A DNA stretch of 64,000 nt from Eledone cirrhosa (GCA_964016885.1 OZ024742.1:14733622-14797621); one strand, 5' to 3'. Shown: positions 41,930 to 53,077, numbered from the stretch's first letter. Program-made: numbers and translations. The notes: generated by a model from the letters alone, not told the origin.

Positions 41930-42788
41930 AACAGACTTACAAGAAACTGGGCCAACATTTAGCAAATTCACACAGACTTACAAGAAACTGGGCTAACATT
42001 TAGCAAACTCTCCCAGATTTACATGAAGTAGCTTCTCTTGTTGGTCTCCATCTTAATAAAGGTAAAACTGAGTACATCTCAAATTTATCTGCTCAAACCA
42101 CCCACAAAGCACAAGATGGAGGTGAAATTAAAAAAGTTAAAGATTTTAGGTATCCTGGTTTTTGGGTCCTGAACTCTGGAAAAGATTTAAATACCAGAAA
42201 CACCCAGGTGTGGTTAGTCATGCTTGACAGAATCTGGCTCTGTTTCTATCTATCAAATTCCTCCAAAATAAGACTCTTCCAAGTTACTATAGAACCAATT
42301 CTACTTTATTGTAACTTGGACACTTACTATCAAACAACAAAAGTTCCTCAATGGAGTATATACATCCTTGTTGTGTCAGGCTGAAAACATAAACTGGAAG
42401 CAATATAAGACTCTAGCAGAGTTATATAATAGTCTTCCTCAAATTTATAATTTTGTGTAAAAGAAGAAGGTGGGGTTTGTTAGCCATTGCCATCACACTT
42501 CACATGAAGCTGTGTCTCCTTTAGTACTTTAGGAACAAACATCTGTCAAAACCCAAAGAGGTTGTAAGCTTATCCCAGTGGAAGGAAGCCACAATAGAGG
42601 ATGACTGAGAAAGACCTGAGCAGAGGTTGTGAGAGTAGACCTCAAATTACTAAGACTGGCAGAGGAGATGACGAAGGAATAAAACAAGTGGAGAGATGCT
42701 GTGCTGTGAAGGACTCATCCAACTCTTGCAAGCATGGAAAAGTGGACATAAAAACTATGATGATGATGATGATGATGATGATGTCATA
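41930..42788 (+). pseudogene. LINE relics (copy B): post-RT block and RTE 3' end
   Basis: Partner of 3,716-4,690: a short tandem array, the decayed block VKDFRYPGFWVLNSGKDLNT ... IEPILLYCNLDTYY (about 42,120-42,400), and the RTE 3' end with (ATG)n at 42,757-42,786. A few substitutions separate it from copy A. Confidence 0.7.
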
Positions 42789-43021
42789 GCCAGAAACTCT
42801 GGTATTGATGACCAGGATCTAGGCAATGTAATGGGCAATAGGTTTATGTAAGGTGTGGGGATGTATCATTAAGTCTGTTTTACTTGAAGTCACAAAATAA
42901 TGATGTTGTTTAGTGGACCAATGAATTATTAACCAGTAGGTTTAGTTAGTAGTTTGTGGTGACAGACAATCAGCAAGATAACAATCAGCTTAGAACAATT
43001 TAACCAGTGTATATATATATA

Positions 43022-43912
43022 TAGTGAAGGTGTGTGGCTTACTGGTTAGAGAATTGGATTCACAATTGTGAGGTTGCAGGTTTAATACCAGGACTGGGGA
43101 ATGTGTTATGTCCTTGAACAAGACACTTTATTTCACATTGTTCTTCCTGCCAGGAGTTGTGACTGGTAGATAGTATCTATAACAGAAAGACCAATGAAAA
43201 CATTGTTTCCTTGGTCCAATTTGATGAGTTTCACCCTATTTAATAAGTGATTGAGGTTAGATCTTGTCAATAGTGAACACATTTCAAATTTTTTTAATTT
43301 GCCAATCTTCTTATGTCAACCACTTTGTTTAATCATCAAAAGTGTATCTAATAAAATTACTGATTCCATTTTCTTTTTTATTTCAGTGTTAGTTTTCACA
43401 GTTCCACAAAAATCTGAAAATCCAGTTTCCAAATGCCTTTGCCACCCACAAAATGTCTTCAGAGCGTCTAATAAAATCTATGCCATTTTTCCTGAATTTC
43501 AAAGAATGATGTTTTTTTTCTTCTTTTTCTATTAACAACATGTAATTCAATAAAATAAAATGTTAACATTATTTTCTCTCCATAATTATTATTATTTGTT
43601 GTAGCATATGGCCTAGTGGTAAGTGTGTTAGACTTATGATGATAATACCAAAGGTTAGATTCCTGTGCTGGGTTGTGCGTTGTGTTCTTGAGCAGCATAC
43701 TTCATTTCACATTGTTCCAGTATACTCAGCTGAAAATGAGTACTGTCCATAGCTGGGGGTTTAACCTTGTGATCGAATGGCATCCTTTCAAGGGGGAGTC
43801 TTGTATCCTCAGTCACTTAACACCATGGAAACCAAGGTAAGCACCTAATGAACCTCCAGGTTTGGGACATCCTTGTGTGGCTAATAAAGGAATCAATGTT
43901 GTTGTTGTTGAA
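43022..43912 (+). mobile_element. Two family B SINEs flanking an exon-like segment (copy B)
   Basis: SINE-B copies at 43,022-43,260 and 43,606-43,912, with the exon-like segment at 43,387-43,565 between them. Same A and B boxes as copy A. Confidence 0.65.
43387..43565 (+). other. Exon-like segment with poly(A) signal (copy B)
   Basis: Acceptor TTTCAG at 43,381-43,386. The frame VLVFTVPQKSENPVSKCLCH stays open to a stop near 43,535, altered at the end by an extra T in a T run. AATAAAATAAAA follows at about 43,549. Confidence 0.3.
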
Positions 43913-44440
43913 ACAACTACAGGAGAGTACTTAGCTAAGAGAAAGCCACTGCATCTAGCATTTGTAGATTTGGAGAAGGCCTTTGACAGGGTCCCATGCT
44001 CTGTAATCTGGTGGGCACTTAGGACAGTAAATGTAGATGAATGTCTTGTGAGGGTTGTGCAGGTGATGTATAAAGGATCAATCAACAAAGTGAGAGATGA
44101 CAATGAGTACAGTGATGAATTTGATGTACAATTGGTGGTACACGAGGGCTCAGTCCTCAATCCACTCCTGTTTCTCATTGTCCTTCACACCATCACTGAG
44201 GAGTTTAAAACTGGAACTCCATAGAAACACCTGAGTACTGATGACTAGTCCTTACATCTGAATATATGGGAGAGTTAGTGGCAAAACTTCAAGTATGGAA
44301 GAAGAACTAAGAGCTGATACTTAGTAAAGATAAAAGTTTTAATAAGTAGCAAAGAGGAGAGTAATACCATGAGGGAATTGGCTGTGTTTAATATGTCAGA
44401 AAGTGGTGGGCAGAAATTCCATAAGGTGTACACTGTAATT
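43913..44440 (+). pseudogene. RTE-type RT fragment (copy B)
   Basis: Partner of 5,815-6,340: LAFVDLEKAFDRVP, VMYKGSINKVRDDNEYSDEF, and a stop at 44,222. Differences from copy A include Ala-to-Val and Leu-to-Ser changes around 44,055-44,080. Confidence 0.8.
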
Positions 44441-44617
44441 TATGGAGGCACATTAGATGTAGTGGAATTACAGGTAAACTAATGGAAAAGATAGATTTTA
44501 TAAAATCTTTCTAAATCTTTTCCTGCCTCAGTCTATCTTCCAATGAAGGACCAACGTTTGAAACGTTAAGACTCTTTCTCTATGTTTAACATCCATTTTC
44601 CACACTATAATTGGTTA

Positions 44618-45053
44618 GACTTTGCCTTTCAGTCATACGGGGATCGATAAAATAAAGTACCAGTAACACACTGGAGTCAATTTAATCGACTTTCACCGAC
44701 CCCATCACCACAAATTGTTGGCCTTGTACCTGAACCAGAAACCATTATTGACAACTTATATAGCAATAGTTGACAAGAACTATATACGTGTTGTATTTTC
44801 ATTGGTTAATGTGTAACACTTCCAAGAGTCTCCAGCTATAAGTTATATCATCCAACCCAACAGAGAAATATTAAACAATCTGTAAAACTTGAAAACTAAC
44901 TGTGATAAAATTGTGACATTTTCTCCACTAAACACCATCAACTCTACTTTGACTCTTTTACTCAGTAAGTTGACTTCTTTCCATCATATTTCTTCACCTT
45001 GGAATTTATATATTTATTTATCTACTTATTCATTTATGTAAAATGAAATACAC
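44618..45053 (+). repeat. Three-copy unit (copy B partner)
   Basis: Near-identical to 6,520-6,960 and 13,213-13,640; starts with the SINE-like 3' segment. Confidence 0.85.
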
Positions 45054-45133
45054 ACAGACACATACATACATACGCACATACATACATACAAATACTTTTA
45101 TGCACACTGTTTACACATATACACTGCCCATAC

Positions 45134-45211
45134 ATGTATGTATGTATGTATGTATGTATGTATGTATGTATGTATGTATGTATGTATGTATGTATGTATG
45201 TATGTATGTAT
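45134..45211. repeat. (TATG)n microsatellite
   Basis: About 19 units. It replaces roughly 170 bp of the (ATGT)n-bounded repeat that copy A still has (7,020-7,170). Confidence 0.95.
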
Positions 45212-45660
45212 GACAAAGGGCGGAAGAACTCATAAGAGTCAACGGCCATCCAAAAGTGTGTAAATATGTATATGCACATGTACATATGTATGTATATGTG
45301 TATATACATGTGTGCATGTGTATGTATATGCGCAGGGACACGGTTAAACCACTGGGAGTGAAGGACTCCTAGCCTTTGTCAGGGCATTCTTCTAGGAGAA
45401 GGCAACTCAGGAAACTGGGATAACTCCGATATAAAACCTGCGGCTCAATAGTTACCGATGATGTTGATCTTTTCTTATTTTCGGGTTATAGCTACTGTCG
45501 CTCAGAGAGTGGGATTGGCTCAGTGCACAGTCTTTCTTCACTTTAAAAAATATCTTCACACACAGGCATTGCACGATGGAATTAATTAATAATTATTAAT
45601 AAAGGTATATCGTGCAATAGCCATACTCGATAACGAGGGGGCAGCCGTCACATCATGTAT
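45212..45660 (+). repeat. (ATGT)n-bounded repeat (copy B)
   Basis: Partner of 7,170-7,640, ending in a short (ATGT)n at 45,655-45,668. Confidence 0.8.
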
Positions 45661-45667
45661 GTATGTA

Positions 45668-46165
45668 TCTTTCTCTTTCTCTTAATTTCGAGTACATTTT
45701 TGACCGGCCACCTTCCTGGTGGCAAGGTTGTAAAAGAAAAAAATTGCCCTCCCTTGAATCTCAAGAATGTTTTGCAAATTTTGAAGTTTTGCAAATTTTG
45801 AAATTTTGCAAATTTGTAGTCAATAAATTAGGGAGCTGTGCTCTTTGTCCACAAATCCAAGTTCAGTTATACTTTGGTCCAAGTGAGTTGGTATATAACC
45901 TGTAGCTCCAATAATGATGGGTATGAAGCTGAAGGTGTATCTTGGATACTGGATCTGCAAACTCCTCATGAATGGTCCGTAGATGTCCTCCTTCTCTTGT
46001 ATTTTTCTTACAATGTTGACATCAAGTGGGCAGCTGATCTCTACAAGAGAGCACGTTTTCAATGTGTGGTCCCAAACAACAATATCAGACCAGTTGTGCT
46101 TTAATTTTGTGGCAGTCTTTATTGTCAGGTTCCATCAGTATTCTTTAGTGCCATCTATCTCTATC
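45668..46165 (-). pseudogene. R2/R4-like endonuclease fragment (copy B, without LTR insertions)
   Basis: The coding segment SLVEISCPLDVNIVRKIQEK and FIPIIIGATGYIPTHLDQSI is at 46,062-45,820. The empty sites of both LTR insertions are continuous here: single GTTG at 46,093-46,096 and TTTAGTGCCATC at about 46,145. The element is cut at about 46,165 by a deletion relative to copy A. Confidence 0.85.
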
Positions 46166-46169
46166 ATAG

Positions 46170-46495
46170 ACTTTCCTGCAGGAAGCCAGTGCATGATGGG
46201 AGGAGAGAATTTGGAAGAAACCGTGTTGAGCATGAACAGCTCAAGTGGTGTGCTCATAAGAGCCTTGAGTCTAGTTTGTCAAAGTATCTTGATTTAACCT
46301 GTAAAGAATGTGGCTGGTTATGTCTAAGTAGGGCGGGCCTTGACAGTCATCAGAGAAGCCACATACATGGAGACACTGTCAACTGTACATTGTATGACAT
46401 TTCTGTTTGTGGGGAGTAGAGTGTGCCACAGTTGGTGGACTGAAACATCATTTGAAAGTGCACCAAAAATATCAATAACAAGACACTATGACAAG
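46170..46495 (+). pseudogene. LINE C-terminal C2H2 fragment (copy B)
   Basis: Partner of 12,590-12,905: RLSCRKPVHDGRREFGRN, then CKECGWLCLSRAGLDSHQRS. The upstream GHV.RM block is deleted here. Confidence 0.7.
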
Positions 46496-46778
46496 AAGTC
46501 ATTTTATTTCAGCTAGAAGCAGCTACATTAACATATTGTTACGATAGAGGGAAATATTATATTTTAAAGTGATCATACTTTAATATTTATGAAAGTTGTG
46601 GCAAAGGATTTCAATATATTTTACTGATAAGATATGGAAGAAATATTTCTAAAGTAACTTTTCCCTTGTTTGTAATAGCTGTCATAGCTAATTCTGAAAT
46701 AGTAAGAAAGATGAAATATTAGTATAGACAGATAAAATATTATTTTACATTATATTACATTACATTTGAAAAGAGGGG

Positions 46779-47127
46779 TTACAGCCCTGAAATATCATTT
46801 AAAAATAAACATTCTTTGTTTATTTTTATTTGTCATAATTTTTCTTCCACATTATATTGGCTTTTTGAAACTTACCAGTCTTTTACTACATATCTCACAA
46901 TGCTTTGCATTGTCAACATGAATGGACCTGTTAATTTTATCTAAAGACATTTTTTCCAATTCCACCCTGCCCGTCGCCTCAATCTATCTTATTTTTCATT
47001 CTTTCTTCTGATGAAGGACTAGCGTCCGAAAAGTTAAGACCCTCTTCCTGCTATATCAAGCGTTAACCTAATATATCCCTTCCATATACTGTACCGATTG
47101 TGTTGTTATTTCTGTTTATCTTTTACA
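46779..47127. other. Spacer with a CTGATGA...CCGAAA motif
   Basis: No gene seen. 47,014-47,037 reads CTGATGAAGGACTAGCGTCC then GAAA: a four-pair hairpin (GGAC/GTCC) between the two core blocks, with one extra A compared with a hammerhead core. A degenerate relative is at 6,433-6,460 (partner in copy B at about 44,540). Confidence 0.35.
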
Positions 47128-47132
47128 TACAT

Positions 47133-47186
<54 letters not shown>

Positions 47187-49174
47187 GTTTAACGTCCATC
47201 TTCCACGCTTGCATGGGTTTGGACGGGAATTTTCCCACTTGAGGCAAGATTGGTTGTCTTGCTCGTATAGGACTGTCTGGCGGGTTATCTACGGCTGGGT
47301 GCTCTTCCTAACACCAACCACGTTTACAGTGTGGACTGGGAGGTTTTTACCGTGTTACCTACACGGCCACATTACAGCGTGGACTGTGTGTTTTTTTGTC
47401 GTGACACCTACACGACCTCATTTATTTCGGACTCGATGTTGTGGTACCAACATAACTTTACATTGAAAAGGGTGGTGTGGATGGGGTAGGGGTAGTGGGA
47501 CGGAGGTGTATTTTGTTAGAAGTGCCTACTGACTGTAGGTTTCGCTTTGTACTTAGGCAAGGCGGGTCTTCTGTATTACTGTGTAGCGCAAAAGATCTCG
47601 GTCCAGTGACATTGTCTTGGAGAGGTGTAAGTATGTGAGGTCGGAATTTATCAAGTCGTCCCAGGTTTTTCTGGGTCTGCCTACTCCGTGGCTACCGTCT
47701 ATTTTTATCGCCATGCACTTTTTTATACAGCTGTCGTCTTTCATGCGCATCACGTGACCGTACCAACGTAGTCTTCTCTCGAGTAAACAACATCTGATCC
47801 CTCTTATTCCTAATTCCTCCCTTAATTCGTTTATGCTTTGCCGTTCACGTATATTACTATTACACATCCAGCGGAGCATGCAAGCTTTGTTCTTCTCCAG
47901 TCTGCGTATATCCTCTGCACACAATGCCAAAGTCTCACTGCCATGTAACATTGCTGTTCGTATGCAGGCATCGTACAGCCTGCCTTTCATTTTTAGAGAG
48001 AACCCTTTAGCGGCCAACAGCGGTATAAGCTCTCTGAACTTTTTCCATCCCGTTCTGACTCTAGCTACTCTACTTTCAGAGCACCCTCCACCACTGCTGA
48101 TTTTGTCACCCAGATAACGGAAGGTGTCCACTATTTCTATAGAACCATCTGTGCAATGGAATGAGCTGTATTCTGTGGGCACTTGATGCTACTTATTGTA
48201 CCTGAGCACCGGCCACATATAAAATCTATATTCTTAGTTAGCTTACCTGTGATCCCACTACATTTTTATGCACCCATACTTTGCATTCGGGACATAAAAT
48301 GGAGTTTCTGCCTACTCCTTTCCTACACACTGCGCATGGCCATTTCCTAGATGGGACCGGTGCCCTATTTTCCTTCCTACAAACTAGAACTTTAGTCTTA
48401 GACAGGTTAATTTTAAGGACTTTTGATTCTAAGCCATGCTTCCATGTTTGGAATTTCTTCTCTAGTTCAGCCATTGATTCAGCTATGAGCTTTAGGTCAT
48501 CTGCGTATAGGAGTTCCCATGGGCAGCCGGTCTTGAACTCCTCTGTTATAGCCTGAAGGGCAATAATAAATAGGAGGGGGCTAAGAACGGAGCCCTGATG
48601 AACACCAACTTTTACGCTAAACTCTTCACTATATTCGTTGTTAATTCTAGCCTTGCTGACTGTTTCTTTATACATGGCTTGTATAGCTCTCACAAGCCAT
48701 TCATCGACACCTAGTTTTCTAAGAGCCCACCAGATAATGGAGCGGGCGACTCTGTCAAAGGCTTTCTCCAAGTCAACAAAAACTAAGTATAGGGGTTTAC
48801 TTTTAGCTAGGTACTTCTCGTGTAGTTGTCGGACAATGAAAAGAGCTTCTGTGGTACTTTTACCTGACACAAACCCGAACTGCATTTCATCTAGATCAAT
48901 TGGCTCTTTGATTAGTTGCGCTATTACTTTTTCTGTGACCTTCATGACCTGGTCGATTAATTTAATGCCTCTATAGTTACCCCTATCTAGGTCATCTCCT
49001 TTACCCTTGTAGCAGTTAATGATGATGCTGCTACGCCAGTCCTTCGGAACGACCCCATTCTCTATGACTTGGTTTACTATCCGGGTGACCATAGTGTGTC
49101 CCACCGTTCCAGATGCTTTCAGCATTTCAGCAACTTTTCCGAAGGCCCAGCCGCGTTACCCGTCTTCATATCTT

Positions 49175-49178
<4 letters not shown>
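47128..49178 (-). pseudogene. RTE-type LINE, 5'-truncated, nearly open
   Basis: Right to left: [60 protein letters not shown], motif A LVFVDLEKAFDRVA (about 48,790), HQGSVLSPLLFIIAL, YADD (about 48,505), then CAVCRKGVGRNSILCPECKV, the start of a PHD-like finger. One missing A near 48,262 shifts the frame; restoring it in thought gives the rest of the C4HC3 pattern, with no other break. The C-terminus 48,182-47,553 is open (FRYLGDKISSGGGCSESRVA, RLRWYGHVMRMKDDSCIKKC). The 3' tail is (GAT)n at 47,135-47,185. The endonuclease and N-terminal RT are absent; the 5' end is cut at (TA)n (49,178). It is the youngest-looking RTE copy here. Confidence 0.9.
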
Positions 49179-49228
<50 letters not shown>

Positions 49229-49239
49229 TGATGTGTTGT

Positions 49240-49274
<35 letters not shown>

Positions 49275-49276
<2 letters not shown>

Positions 49277-49328
49277 TGATGTGTTGTTACATATATATAT
49301 ATATATATATATGTAACAGCACATCACC
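49275..49328. repeat. TA-spaced inverted repeat
   Basis: GGTGATGTGTTGTTACATAT (49,275-49,294) and its reverse complement (49,309-49,328) differ at one base. The left arm is also directly repeated at 49,226-49,245. TA repeats fill the loop and flanks. Confidence 0.8.
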
Positions 49329-49644
49329 CAGTTCAATTCTCAGACCGGGTGATGTTTGTTTCCTTGAGCAAGACACTTTATTTCACATTGCTCCAGTTTA
49401 CTCAGCTGTAGAAATGAGATGATAGGACTGGGGTCCCTATCATTCCACTGCAAAGTGGTCGTGGAGGTGACATGGCAAAAAAGCACCCAGCCCACACTGT
49501 AAAGTCGACGTGTAGGTGCCACAGAAAAAAAGCACCCAGCACTCACTGTAAATGAGGTTGGTGTTAGGAAGGGCAACCAGCTGTAGAAATCAAGCCAGAA
49601 TCAGTTCCCGTCCCACCTTGCAAGCAGGGAAAAGCGGACGTAAA

Positions 49645-49675
<31 letters not shown>
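49309..49675 (+). mobile_element. SINE-B head joined to RTE 3' tail
   Basis: CAAGACACTTTATTTCACATTG (family B body) is followed by AAAAAAGCACCCAGC, TTGGTGTTAGGAAGGGCA and GGACGTAAAATGATGATG, the RTE 3' UTR with (GAT)n. The same joined structure occurs at 52,641-52,925, so it is a unit: a SINE sharing the 3' end of the RTE LINE, as is typical for SINE mobilisation. Confidence 0.7.
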
Positions 49676-49676
<1 letters not shown>

Positions 49677-49738
49677 ATATATAATGTAAATATATATATA
49701 TTATCATCATCATCATCATCATCACTATTTTACGTCCA

Positions 49739-49998
49739 TTCTGCCACGATAGAATATTGTGTTGGTATTGTCATGTGATGCACGTGGACCATGCTCATTG
49801 GGTGAAGAAGTGTCAAGAAATGCCAGTGGAAGGTAGAGGTAGACTAAAAAAGACCTGGGCAGAGGTTGTGATAACTGATCTCAAATCATTGAGACTCACA
49901 GAGGAGATGACAAAGCATCGCAATAAGTGGAGAGATACCATGCTGAGAAGGACCCATCCAACCCATGCAAGCATGGAAAAGCGGATGTAAAAACAATG
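49739..49998 (+). pseudogene. RTE-type C-terminal fragment
   Basis: LCWYCHVMHVDHAHWVKKCQ-like, GRGRLKKTWAEVV, DLKSLRLTEEMTKHRNKWRD, then the 3' UTR landmark GCAAGCATGGAAAAGCGGAT and (ATG)n. It is open for 77 codons. It corresponds to RLRWYGHVMRM...TWDE in the longer copies. Only the C-terminus is present. Confidence 0.75.
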
Positions 49999-50229
49999 AT
50001 GATGATAATAATTAATATATAGTATATATATATATATATATAGTGAAATAAGATAACAAGGAGGATTGGTTACTCCTTCATTACATTTATTGGTTGGTGA
50101 TGCAGGTTTCGTCACTGATCAACTCAAGGTTCGATCTGTATCGATCTGACCCCACTCTGTAATCCGGTGTGAACCTAAACATCGAGTGCTCACTCGAGTG
50201 AACCTACAGTACATCCAAGTTACACCCCT

Positions 50230-50313
<84 letters not shown>

Positions 50314-50315
<2 letters not shown>

Positions 50316-50502
50316 CGAAGGAAATGTGGTAAGGAACCAGGTGGACCATAACGCACCAAAGTACTCAATACTTAGGGTAGTAGAGTGGGTAATAGGAACA
50401 AGTAAGACCCCGACGGCTGAGCTCAAGCCGTTTCGACGGCTAATTCTGTACTGAATTAGCCGTCGAAACGGCTTGAGCTCAGCCGTCGGGGTTTTACTTG
50501 TT

Positions 50503-50505
<3 letters not shown>
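50314..50505 (+). repeat. TA-flanked hairpin element, copy 4 (best preserved)
   Basis: An 80-bp unique unit (AACGAAGGAAATGTGGTAAG ... GTACTCAATACTTAGGG) is followed by a near-perfect hairpin: arms 50,394-50,446 and 50,453-50,505, 53 bases each with one mismatch, loop 6 bases. Perfect (TA)n lies on both sides (50,231-50,313 and 50,506-50,550). Confidence 0.92.
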
Positions 50506-50550
<45 letters not shown>

Positions 50551-50555
<5 letters not shown>

Positions 50556-50741
50556 TGTTTTCTAATTTTCTAAAGGCAATATTTTTCTCAGTTTCAGAAG
50601 ATGCTGCTTAGAGAGAGAGCAGAAATTCTTTGCTTAAACTTTAATCTATACTAATAATAAATATTTTCTCTTCGGATTTTTATATATATATACAATCCTT
50701 ATTGATCCCTCTTCTCATTTAGGTTTTTGTATTTATTATTA

Positions 50742-50786
<45 letters not shown>

Positions 50787-51112
50787 GTTATAATTTGTTT
50801 ATAAACCAAAAAGTTCAAGGCATTCACTCACTGACAACTGTTTCTTCCCAGAATAATATTCCACAGATAGCAAATTATTTTATTTAACAATTTGCCATCA
50901 GTTAACATAGACTATCGGTGTCATCAGAGTTTAATTAAAATACTAATACAAATCACTCAAGAAAAAATAGATAATATCTATCACTTATCAAAATATCAAA
51001 ATAAATCAGTTAAAATATCATAGTTAAAAAAGTCTGGTGTCAGTTGTGTTAAAAGTTATTTGGAAGTAGTATTACCTAGAATGAATTGGAATTAACAAAA
51101 CAATATATAATA
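50551..51112. other. AT-rich spacer
   Basis: Contains a (CA)n at about 50,744-50,772 and a TA run. 50,800-50,960 has an imperfect inverted repeat (GATAGCAAATT/AATTTGCCATC). No gene seen. Confidence 0.5.
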
Positions 51113-51262
51113 GCACAAGGCCACCACTTTATTTTATCGACCCCATATCGATGAAATGTAAAGTTAACCTCGACGGGATTTAAACTCAGACCATAAAGGG
51201 ACGTAACTATGCTAGAAAGCATGGCGTCCAGCCCTCTACCGATACTGCCAATCCACCAATGG
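51113..51262 (-). mobile_element. tRNA-derived SINE (family A), internally deleted
   Basis: Minus strand: GATTGGCAGTATCGGTAGAG, GAGTTTAAATCCCG (B box), then TTACATTTCATCGATATGGG and GATAAAATAAAGTGG. About 30 bp of the usual 3' part are missing. Confidence 0.85.
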
Positions 51263-51378
51263 CACTACATGACCTTATCATTGCATTGAGCTAAACTACA
51301 CCTAGTAAATGAGTAAAATTAACTCTCATTAATATTACTATTATATTTATATATATATATACATTTATATATATATAT

Positions 51379-52640
51379 TAGGAAAAAATAAAACAGTAGT
51401 TTTATTTTTTAAGATATATTTATCAAACGTGGGTCAGTTTGTCTTCATCACTTGTTCTTTCGATCTCACTCGACAAACCCGCCATTGGCTTTGATGATGG
51501 CCTCAAGGCGGCCTCGGAACCGGCTACATGCCTTCGTCACTGTCCCCCGACTTAGGTCCCTAAAGGCACTTGTGATCCTTGCCTTCTGATCGTCTTTAGT
51601 ATTGCAGCTAGATCTGTTGGTGTCTCTCTTCCACTGCACCCCACACAAAGAAATCGAGGGGGTTGCAGTCAGGCGAGCTGGGAGGCCAGATAAAGTGTGG
51701 AGGTCAGGTGAAGTGTGGTCGACGAAGTTCTCTGACAGCCAGGCTTGGATCTTTCGGCTGGTATGGCAGAGCGCTGAGTCTTGCTGCCACACGTACGGCC
51801 TACCTGCAGCTACCTGGTCGATCCAGGGCTTTACTACCTCGCTCAGAACGCGATGTAGCCATCGGTGTTCAGCTTGAGGCCCTCAGGGAAGAAGTGAGGT
51901 GGCATGACGTCACCTTGACTGCTGACGTCACCTAAGACCAATGTTGTCGCTGGAAACTTTGTCTGCATGACTCTGGGCACGTCTTTGGATGAGACAGCGA
52001 GCCACCTGTTGTTCTGGGAGTTGATCATCTGGTCTTGGCAGAAGTTTTTCTCGTCGGAGAAAAACCACAGCATGTCTGGCTCCAGTGGGTGTTTCAACTT
52101 GTTTATCAGCTTCTTTACGTGCTTCAGTCGCTTTTCTTGCATCGCCTTTGACAGAAATTGTCTTTTCTTCATCTTGTATGAAACGTAGCGAATGTCTTCA
52201 TGTACTACCAGCCTAATGAGCTTTTCATCCATGCCTTTCTCCCTTGCAATGGCATGCATCGACTTGCTAGGTTCATTGTTGATTATATCCTGAACTTCAG
52301 CGACGAACTCGGGCGTTCTGAAGGCGTCAGATCGTTGATCATGTGTTTTCCTCTCTGATGTTGCTTCGTAGTCGAATCCGGAATCTTCCAATTCCTTTCT
52401 GACCTTTTCCACCATTCTCCTGCTGACGCTGAGAAAGTCTGAAATTTCTTTATTTGTCCTCCCGGCGCGGATTCCAAGAAGAACTCCGTGTCTCTTCCAC
52501 AAATTTGGAGGTTCAAAATTATTCATAATCAATTATTCTGAAAATAAATAATGGAAATATAGTCACTGTTTTTATGAAGACAAGAGTGACAACGGAAGTT
52601 AAAAAAATTTGCATAAAATTACCAGTTGAAAATTGCGACC
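51379..52640 (-). mobile_element. Mariner-like element, third copy, lacking both TIRs
   Basis: Same family as 1,796-3,091. The 3' end stops in CTTTTTTCCTA-like sequence at a TA run (51,379), before the TIR. The 5' end keeps only GCAATTTTCAACTG and then joins a SINE/RTE-tail repeat at 52,640. It could not be mobilised in cis. Confidence 0.88.
51466..52526 (-). pseudogene. Mariner-like transposase, third copy
   Basis: ATG at 52,526 (MNNFEPPNLWKRHG); one open frame to 51,843 through the first Asp (FFSDEKNFCQDQMI). One C is missing near 51,855 (IRVLS becomes IAF-stop), the second Asp is present (WQQDSALCHTS), and 11 extra bases near 51,690 shift the frame again. The third Asp (CNPLDFFVWG) is present out of frame. 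All three catalytic Asp codons survive in this copy, unlike copy B. Confidence 0.88.
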
Positions 52641-52925
52641 GGGTGATGTGTTGTTTCCTTGAGCAAGACACTTTATTTCACATTGCTCCAGTTTACTCAG
52701 CTGTAGAAATGAGATGATAGGGACTGGGGTCTCTATCATTACACTGCAAAGTGATTGTGGAGGTACCATGGCAAAAAAAGCACCCGGCACTCACTGTAAA
52801 TGAGGTTGGTGTTAGGAAGGGCATCCAGCTGTAGAAATTTAGCCAGAATCAGTTCCCGTCCCACCCTTGCAAGCGGGGAAAAGTGGACGTAAAATGATGA
52901 TGATGATGATGATGATGATGATATA
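52641..52925 (+). mobile_element. SINE-B head joined to RTE 3' tail, second copy
   Basis: GGGTGATGTGTTGTTTCCTTG, CACTTTATTTCACATTGC, then GCACCCGGCACTCACTG, GTTAGGAAGGGCATCCAGC and a (GAT)n tail at 52,894-52,922. Confidence 0.7.
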
Positions 52926-53011
52926 ATATATATATATAAGGTGCAATTAGATTGCGTTCACAGGTGGTATGCCATAATGAGCACTTAAGGCTATTGGGGA
53001 GCAGAGTATCG

Positions 53012-53077
53012 ATATTTAATCACATATTACATATGTTTCTCTGCCGATCAGCTCGAGGGTAATATGTGATTAAATAT
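53012..53077. repeat. Perfect 18-base inverted repeat near TA repeats
   Basis: ATATTTAATCACATATTA (53,012-53,029) and its exact reverse complement (53,060-53,077), loop 30 bases. A (TA)n lies about 75 bp upstream. Confidence 0.85.

Larger units (their letters stand above)
37956..46778. repeat. Segmental duplication, copy B
   Basis: Same orientation as copy A, starting about 38 kb downstream. It is collinear with copy A except for microsatellite lengths, fewer tandem units near 41,930, a (TATG)n expansion at 45,134-45,211 in place of about 170 bp of copy A, absence of two LTR insertions, and a deletion near 46,160 that joins an R4-like fragment to a LINE C-terminal fragment. It could be a true duplication or an assembly artefact from haplotypes. 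The private insertions with target duplications argue for two real chromosomal alleles or loci. Confidence 0.93.

Noticed and set aside
50860..50960. CTGATGA...GAAACAGTTGTC on the minus strand, considered as a hammerhead
   Set aside because: The 76 bases between the core blocks do not pair at their ends, so stem II is not formed next to the core.
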